DNA of 64,000 nucleotides from UBA668 sp038234785. Its GTDB lineage: Bacteria > Actinomycetota > Acidimicrobiia > Acidimicrobiales > Ilumatobacteraceae. The translations under genes and the position numbers were made by a program. The notes beneath the pieces were generated by a model, which was given only the letters and a program-made list of their open reading frames with translations, made no database searches and was not told where the DNA came from. The stretch lies in contig JBBQTC010000009.1 in NCBI GenBank assembly GCA_038234785.1, forward strand, positions 1 to 64,000, read 5' to 3'. Shown here one piece after another: positions 59,197 through 64,000 of this stretch; the stretch's first letter is position 1, and the number at the start of each line of letters is the position of its first letter.

Positions 59197-60440
59197 TCGC
59201 GGGTCTCGGGACCCGTGTACCACTGCCGCGGGCGGCTGATCTTCTGCTCCTTGTCGCCCAGCAGTTCCTGCCAGTGAGCCAACCAGCCGACGGTGCGGGG
59301 GATCGCGAACAGCACGGTGAACATGGCCACCGGGAAGCCCAGCGCCTGGTAGATGAGGCCGGAGTAGAAGTCGACGTTCGGGTACAGCTTGCGGTCGACG
59401 AAGTACGGGTCGCTGAGCGCGGCCTCTTCCAGCTTCAGTGCGATGTCGAGCAGCGGGTTCTTGCCCGTCACCTCGAACACGTCGTAGGCGGTCTTCTTGA
59501 TGATCGTCGCCCGCGGGTCGAAGTTCTTGTACACGCGGTGACCGAAGCCCATCAACCGGCTACCACTGCCGCTCTTGACCTCATTGATGAATGCCGGCAC
59601 GTTCTCGACGCTTCCGATCTCGGTGAGCATTCGCACCACGGCCTCGTTGGCCCCGCCGTGCAAGGGTCCGTACAGTGCCGAGGCTGCAGCTGCGGCGGAC
59701 GTGTACGGATCGGAGTGGCTCGATCCGACGACGCGCATCGCGGTGGTGCCGCAGTTCTGCTCGTGGTCGGCGTGGAGGATGAACAGCACGTCCATCGCCC
59801 GCTCGAGCCGGGGATCGATCTCGTACTCGCCGATCTTCCACATCATGTTGAGGAAGTTCGCCGGGAACGACAGGGCGTTGTCGGGGTAGACGAAGGGGAG
59901 GCCCACGGAGAACCGGTAGCACATGGCTGCGAGAGTGGGCATCTTGGCGATGAGCCGCAGGATCTGCTTGTCGCGGCTCTCCTTGGAGTGGATGTCCTTG
60001 GCGTCGTCGTAGAACGTGCCCAGCGCCGCCATCGCACTGACGAGCATGCCCATCGGGTGTGCGTCGTAGTGGAATCCGTCGACGAACCGCTTGCGCATGT
60101 TCTCGTGGATGAACGTGTGGAGGGTGACCTCTTCCTTCCACGTCGTGAGTTGCTCGGCCGTGGGGAGGTCGCCGTTGAGCAGGAGGTACGCGACCTCCAG
60201 ATAGGTGCTCTTCTCGGCGAGCTGTTCGATCGGGTAGCCGCGGTACCGAAGGATGCCGGCATCGCCATCGAGATAGGTGATCGCACTCTTGCACGCCGCG
60301 GTCTGCATGTAGGCCGGGTCGTAGATGAACAGCGACGGATCGAGCTCCCGAACGGCGGTTGCCGGGAAGACGCCTCCGATGATCGGAACCGTGACGGTCT
60401 TGCCGGTCCGATCGTCGGTGATGGTGATGGTGTCGGGCAT
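59172..60440 (-). CDS. gltA: Citrate synthase (type II)
   Basis: The 422-residue enzyme condenses acetyl-CoA and oxaloacetate. It has an N-terminal beta domain with DPAYMQTAACKSAITYLDGD, then HADHEQNCGTTAMRVVGSSH and the catalytic PLHGGANEAVVRML and GHRVYKNFDPRA motifs (His and Asp in the usual positions). gaaggga lies about 7 nt before the ATG. A TAGTCT -10 (60496-60491) with an unclear -35 would give a leader of about 45 nt. Confidence 0.96.
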   Translation of the reverse strand: MPDTITITDDRTGKTVTVPIIGGVFPATAVRELDPSLFIYDPAYMQTAACKSAITYLDGDAGILRYRGYPIEQLAEKSTYLEVAYLLLNGDLPTAEQLTTWKEEVTLHTFIHENMRKRFVDGFHYDAHPMGMLVSAMAALGTFYDDAKDIHSKESRDKQILRLIAKMPTLAAMCYRFSVGLPFVYPDNALSFPANFLNMMWKIGEYEIDPRLERAMDVLFILHADHEQNCGTTAMRVVGSSHSDPYTSAAAAASALYGPLHGGANEAVVRMLTEIGSVENVPAFINEVKSGSGSRLMGFGHRVYKNFDPRATIIKKTAYDVFEVTGKNPLLDIALKLEEAALSDPYFVDRKLYPNVDFYSGLIYQALGFPVAMFTVLFAIPRTVGWLAHWQELLGDKEQKISRPRQWYTGPETRDYVPVGNR

Positions 60441-60490
60441 GTTGTTCCCTTCGGTGACACGACGGTGTTGGGGCTTTCTCCCCGCCGCCG

Positions 60491-60496
60491 AGACTA
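60491..60496 (-). promoter_or_regulatory. -10-like box for gltA
   Basis: TAGTCT on the minus strand lies 50 nt upstream of the gltA ATG, between gltA and the carboxylase gene. Confidence 0.35.
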
Positions 60497-60528
60497 GCGG
60501 CAGGTGGGGAGGGGTGACCCAACCGAAC

Positions 60529-61872
60529 TCAGAGCGGCGTGTTGTCGTGCGGGCGCGTCACGAGGCGCTCTCGCTTGTCCTGCAGGGCGATGAGTGCGGC
60601 GCCGATGATCTGGCGGGTTTCGGCGGGATCGATGACGGCATCGACGTACCCGCGCTCGGCGGCGACGTACGGATTGAGCAACCGCTCGGCGTAATCGGCC
60701 TCGAACTCCGCCCGCTCCTCGGGGGTGGCGCGGCGTTGCAGGATCGCCGCCGCCTGGCCGGCGCCCATCACCGCGAGCTCGGCCCAGGGCCACGCGAGAC
60801 AGAGGTCGTTCCCCATCTTCTTGGAGTCCATGACGATGTAGGCGCCGCCATAGCTCTTGCGGAGGATGACACAGATGCGGGGCACCGTCGCCCGCCCGTA
60901 GGCGAAGACCAGTTGCGCGCCGTGGCGGATCATCCCGCGCCACTCGAGGTCCTTGCCGGGGTAGAACCCGGGTGTGTCCACCAGCGTGATGATGGGGAGG
61001 TTGAACGCGTCGCAGCAGGCGACGAAGCGCGCCGCCTTCTGCGACGCCGGAATGTCGAGGGTGCCGGCGAGCGCCAATGGCTGATTGGCGACCACACCGA
61101 CGGGCATGCCGCCGATGGTGGTGAGCGCGGTGACGACGTTGCTCGCCCAGCGGGGCCGCAGCTCGAGGAGGTCCTCGTCGTCGGCGATTGCTCGGATCAC
61201 CGCGCGTACGTCGTAGCTCCCGGTGGACGACGGGGGAATCAGTTCGCCGGCCTCGGGTACAGCCCGGTCGATGGAGTCGTCGGTGGGCCACAGGGGTGGC
61301 TCCTGGTCGTTGTGCTGCGGGTAGTAGGCCAGCAACTGTCCGGCGAGGTCGATCGCCGCGGGCAGATCGGCCGCCACGAGCTCCGCCGCGCCGGTGTAGC
61401 GCGCGTGGCTGGCGGCGCCGCCCAGCTCTTCGTTGTCCATCACCACGCCGGTGAATTCGGCCACCATCGTCGGTCCGCTCACGAATGCGTATGCGGCTTC
61501 GGTCATCACCACGTGATCGGCGAGGCCGAGCAGCAGCGCCGGCCCGGACACGGCGGGCCCGTCGACGATGAACACGGTGGGCACGACGCCCGAGCAGTCG
61601 GTGAGCGCCTTGGCGGCCCGCCCCCAACCGTGCAACGCGGCGAAGCCCTCGACGATGTCGGCGCCGCTCGAACGCATGACGCACACCAGAGGGACCCTCG
61701 CTGCCAGTGCGGTGACCGCTGCGTGCTCGAGGATCGAGGAAGACTCGCTCGTCAGGGCGCCCTTGCGATCCGACGCGTCGACCTCGACCCACACGACGTC
61801 GCGTTCGTTGACCTCGCGGACGTCGGTTCGGATCGAGCCGGGGACCTTGCTGCGCAGCGCGACGTTGGCCAT
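60529..61872 (-). CDS. Acyl-CoA carboxylase beta subunit-like carboxyltransferase, short form
   Basis: The 447-residue crotonase-fold carboxyltransferase has N-half FIVDGPAVSGPALLLGLADH, ELGGAASHARYTGAAELVA, and C-half PLALAGTLDIPASQKAARFV, LVDTPGFYPGKDLEWRGMIR, ATVPRICVILRKSYGGAYIVM and AWPWAELAVMGAGQAAAIL, matching propionyl/acetyl-CoA carboxylase beta subunits. It lacks about 70 residues at the N-terminus and the usual ATVFGGSLGE segment, so it is a divergent member, and its acyl substrate is unclear. No biotin-carboxylase partner is nearby. The ATG lies 7 nt after a TAGTCT -10 box. Confidence 0.85.
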   Translation of the reverse strand: MANVALRSKVPGSIRTDVREVNERDVVWVEVDASDRKGALTSESSSILEHAAVTALAARVPLVCVMRSSGADIVEGFAALHGWGRAAKALTDCSGVVPTVFIVDGPAVSGPALLLGLADHVVMTEAAYAFVSGPTMVAEFTGVVMDNEELGGAASHARYTGAAELVAADLPAAIDLAGQLLAYYPQHNDQEPPLWPTDDSIDRAVPEAGELIPPSSTGSYDVRAVIRAIADDEDLLELRPRWASNVVTALTTIGGMPVGVVANQPLALAGTLDIPASQKAARFVACCDAFNLPIITLVDTPGFYPGKDLEWRGMIRHGAQLVFAYGRATVPRICVILRKSYGGAYIVMDSKKMGNDLCLAWPWAELAVMGAGQAAAILQRRATPEERAEFEADYAERLLNPYVAAERGYVDAVIDPAETRQIIGAALIALQDKRERLVTRPHDNTPL

Positions 61873-61879
61873 CGAGGAG

Positions 61880-61885
61880 AGACTA
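61880..61885 (-). promoter_or_regulatory. -10 box for the carboxylase gene (leaderless)
   Basis: TAGTCT on the minus strand ends 7 nt before ATG 61872 and overlaps the stop region of the LysR gene. Confidence 0.45.
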
Positions 61886-62821
61886 GACAGACCGGCCGAG
61901 GGGGAATGCCTCCGCGCCGACGTAGACGCCGGGTTGCTTCTCGCCTTGTGTCGCGACCACCTCGCGCAGCACGCTCAACATCGCCCGTGTCGGCGTGCCC
62001 GGACTCGGCCGGCGGCGCTGGACCCACCCGACGACGCGGCGGGGGAGCTCGGGGATCGCGATGCGCTGGAAGTCGCCCTTCAGCCAGCGCGGCACGGATG
62101 TGGCCGGCACGATCGCAGCGCCGAATCCCTCGAAGGCCAACGACGTGAGCAGCCGGACGCCATCGATCTCGACCTGGGCCTGCAACTCGATGCCCGAAGC
62201 GCTGGCGGCACGGTCGATCACCCGCCGCAACGCGGTGCCCAGGGGTGGCAACATCAGAGGTTCGCCGGCCAGTTCGGCAAGGGGGAGTGAATCGAACCCG
62301 GACAGGTGGTGCTTGGTGTGGACGAGGAGCAGCAGGTCCTCGGCGAACAGGGGCTCGACGGTGACCTCGGGGTCGTCGACGGGGAGGTGGACGATGGCGG
62401 CATCGATCTGCTGGCCCACCACCCGCGGGATGAGGTTGGTGGTGTTGCCCTCATGGGCGGTGACGTGCACGCCGGGGTGCTGTTTGCTGAGCTGGACGAG
62501 CAGTTGGGGAAGCAACCAGCGTGCCGTGGTGCCGATGACCCCGAGTCGGGAGTCGCCGCGAACCTCGTCGCCGCGTGAGGCCATCTCGGAGGTGATGTCG
62601 TCGAGCTCGTGCAGCACACGGCGGGCTCGTTCGACGACGACGACGCCGTCCTCGGTGAGGCCACCGCGTTGGCGGTCCACCAGCACGACGCCCAACTCCT
62701 TCTCGAGGCGGGCGATGTGGCCGCTGACGTTCGATTGGACCGTGTACAGGGCCCTCGCAGCCGCCGAAAATGACCCGTGATCAGCGATGGCGACCAGCGT
62801 GGTGAGTTGGCGGAGGTCCAT
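61883..62821 (-). CDS. LysR family transcriptional regulator
   Basis: The 312-residue regulator has an N-terminal winged helix MDLRQLTTLVAIADHGSFSAAARAL and VQSNVSGHIARLEKELGVVLVDR (residues 1-50), a linker helix, and the periplasmic-binding-like effector domain (LGVIGTTARWLLPQLLVQL to the C-terminus). The ATG at 62821 gives the family start MDLRQL; the upstream ATG at 62839 adds six residues. Candidate targets are the carboxylase gene just downstream and the divergent sRNA/HAD region. Confidence 0.92.
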   Translation of the reverse strand: MDLRQLTTLVAIADHGSFSAAARALYTVQSNVSGHIARLEKELGVVLVDRQRGGLTEDGVVVVERARRVLHELDDITSEMASRGDEVRGDSRLGVIGTTARWLLPQLLVQLSKQHPGVHVTAHEGNTTNLIPRVVGQQIDAAIVHLPVDDPEVTVEPLFAEDLLLLVHTKHHLSGFDSLPLAELAGEPLMLPPLGTALRRVIDRAASASGIELQAQVEIDGVRLLTSLAFEGFGAAIVPATSVPRWLKGDFQRIAIPELPRRVVGWVQRRRPSPGTPTRAMLSVLREVVATQGEKQPGVYVGAEAFPLGRSV

Positions 62822-62829
62822 CTCCAAAA

Positions 62830-62835
62830 ACGATA
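62830..62835 (-). promoter_or_regulatory. -10 box for LysR gene
   Basis: TATCGT on the minus strand ends 8 nt before ATG 62821, with ggag directly before the ATG. Confidence 0.35.
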
Positions 62836-62856
62836 CCAAGTATCTGGGAAACCAGC

Positions 62857-62885
62857 TTGAAAGATCGGTTGTTCACGTGCATACT
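62857..62885 (+). promoter_or_regulatory. Promoter of the predicted small RNA
   Basis: A -35 TTGAAA (62857-62862), a 17-nt spacer and a -10 CATACT (62880-62885), with transcription expected to start near 62892. It is among the closest matches to the housekeeping consensus in the window. Confidence 0.65.
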
Positions 62886-62892
62886 TTCACAT

Positions 62893-63015
62893 GTTGATCG
62901 AAGTGAGCTGTCCCCCAATAGCTCACTCGACCAGAACCCACCAATGTGGTTCCCCCAACCACGGGTTCCAGGTTGAGAGGCCCCGCTTCCCCCAAGCAGG
63001 GCCTTTCCCGTTTTT
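62893..63015 (+). ncRNA. Small RNA with three C5-loop hairpins (6C RNA-like)
   Basis: Three hairpins in series each expose a loop with five C: (1) AGTGAGCT (62902-62909) with AGCTCACT (62920-62927), loop core tcccccaa; (2) GTGGTT (62946-62951) with AACCAC (62957-62962), loop ccccc, extended below by GAACCC (62934-62939) with GGGTTC (62963-62968); (3) the terminator stem, loop ccccc. The 6C RNA of actinobacteria has hairpins whose loops carry six or more C. In M. tuberculosis it (B11) lies next to the HAD-IB gene Rv3661, recalled from memory. Here a HAD-IB gene begins 33 nt after the RNA. There is no ORF inside. Confidence 0.65.
62978..63015 (+). terminator. Rho-independent terminator of the small RNA
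   Basis: AGGCCC (62978-62983) with GGGCCT (62999-63004) and GCTT (62985-62988) with AAGC (62994-62997), one C-A mismatch, loop ccccc, followed by ttcccgttttt. Confidence 0.7.
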
Positions 63016-63035
63016 GCACGATCGTCCGTCCCGTA

Positions 63036-63041
63036 GGGTGA
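63036..63041 (+). promoter_or_regulatory. -10 box for HAD-PlsC gene (leaderless)
   Basis: TAGGGT ends 6 nt before ATG 63048, directly after the small RNA terminator. Confidence 0.45.
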
Positions 63042-63047
63042 GCACAT

Positions 63048-64000
63048 GACGCAGGCAAAGGGTGCCGCTTTCTTCGACCTCGATCGCACGCTGCTCGCCG
63101 GCGCGTCCGGCGAGGTGTTCTCCCGAGCGATGCGCGAGGCCGGGCTGGTCAGTCGATCGATTCCCGGCGAGAGCCTGCTCTACCGGCTGTTCAACACCGT
63201 TGGCGAGACACTGCCGGCGATGGCACTCGCCCGTCAGGGCGCGAACCTCGCCAAAGGACGATCGCGCGCCGTCGTGCAGCGAGCCGCCGCCGACGCCGCG
63301 GCAGCCTTGGCCGCGATGGTGCAGCCGCTCGCCGCGCCACTGTTCGAGGAGCATCGCGCCGCCGGACGGCCGGTGGTGCTCGCCACGACCACTCCGTACG
63401 ACCTGGTCAAGCCACTCGCAGATCTGCTCGGGCTCGACGACGTCGTCGCCACTCGCTACGGGGTCAACGCCGACGGCACCTACGACGGCACCCTCGACGG
63501 GCCGTTCGTCTGGAGCGCCGGAAAGCTGGCTGCGGTCACCACATGGGCACGCAACCACGGCATCGATCTGCGGAACAGCTACGCATACAGCGACAGCGTC
63601 TACGACACCCCGCTGCTGGCGGCGGTGGGTCACCCGTTCGTGGTGAACCCTGACCCGCGGATGGTGTTCATGGCCGCGGCTCGCCGGTGGCCGACCCTCG
63701 ACCTGTCCAGCGGTGGTGCCAGAACCGGCTCGCAGATGGCGCGTCTCCCCGTCGTCAACGTCGAACTGCAACGGGTGGCGCTGGGTCTCACCCATCCGCT
63801 GTTGTTCCCGTACGCCAAGTTCCACATCGAGGGCACCGAGCACATCCCGGCCGCCGGCCCGGCCATCATCGTCGGCAACCACCGCAGCTACTTCGACCCG
63901 GCGGCGCTGGCGCTCGCGATCGCTCGCACCAATCGTACGGTTCGCTTCCTGGGCAAGAAGGAGGTGTTCGACGCACCGGTGGTGGGTCAGATCGCGTCGG
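63048..64000 (+). CDS. HAD-IB phosphatase fused to PlsC-type acyltransferase, 3' end outside window
   Basis: The reading frame is open to the window end (317 residues visible). Residues 1-230 are a HAD subfamily IB domain: FFDLDRTLLAGASGEVF (nucleophile Asp, near residue 11), VVLATTTPYDLVKPLADLL, and YSDSVYDTPLLAAVGHPFVVNPD. After a short linker, FHIEGTEHIPAAGPAIIVGNHRSYFDP carries the acyltransferase motif NHx4D (near 282) and FLGKKEVFD. Such fusions in actinobacteria are thought to make phosphatidic acid or dephosphorylate a lipid precursor. It is leaderless by position and lies just after the small RNA. Confidence 0.9.

Overview
The window is gene-dense, GC-rich core chromosome of an actinobacterium, most likely a member of Acidimicrobiia (Ilumatobacter-like). 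This placement is an inference from gene content and order, not from a search. The signs are a dcw cluster followed by sepF and a DivIVA/Wag31-type gene, a translational-type T-box before ileS, a mycothiol ligase (MshC), an F420-type NADPH reductase, an InhA-like FabI, the bacterial proteasome activator Bpa, and promoters of the TANNNT type lying 6-9 nt before start codons. I see no insertion sequence, integrase, phage gene, CRISPR array, rRNA or convincing tRNA. No stretch longer than 300 bases lacks a gene.

Layout. 1-9476: the 3' end of dinB; a DUF3040 membrane protein; a minus-strand moxR-DUF58-transglutaminase operon; a ROK sugar kinase; an acyl-CoA dehydrogenase with a coupled small protein; an HNH nuclease; and a lipoate-ligase-like protein. 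9477-26349: the division and cell-wall cluster, in the order mraZ, rsmH, ftsL-like, ftsI, murE, mraY, murD, ftsW, murG, murC, murB, ftsQ, ftsZ, yggS-like, sepF. From rsmH to ftsQ every junction is a 1- or 4-nt start/stop overlap. murF is absent. Upstream lie a six-box MraZ operator overlapping a promoter, and then a structured leader before rsmH. 26397-33380: divIVA-like, T-box, ileS, DUF167, a DksA-like protein with a Lys/Ala/Pro tail and no zinc cysteines, lspA, rluD. 33397-42266: an Rrf2 regulator, a phosphodiesterase, bpa, dnaE, an unknown protein, a nitroreductase, and a DUF35/thiolase pair.

42263-53040: a lipoprotein, a YyaL-like thioredoxin-domain protein, another lipoprotein, fabI, an F420-dependent reductase, mshC, a plsC-like acyltransferase preceded by an 8-codon ORF, thrS, a RIO-type kinase preceded by a 13-codon leader ORF and a three-element switchable hairpin, a HIT protein and a GNAT protein. 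53064-64000: a quinone oxidoreductase; a minus-strand response regulator / histidine kinase / five-TM molybdoenzyme operon divergent from a small lipoprotein / thioredoxin / CcdA operon; citrate synthase; an acyl-CoA carboxylase beta-like protein; a LysR regulator; a probable small RNA with three C5-loop hairpins; and a HAD-PlsC protein running off the window.

The two least-explained items are the RIO-kinase leader (51849-51950, minus strand), where one hairpin arm can pair with either of two partners, and the sRNA at about 62893-63015, which resembles the actinobacterial 6C RNA family and sits directly before a HAD-IB gene. A further general feature is the large number of genes whose putative -10 box implies leaderless mRNA.
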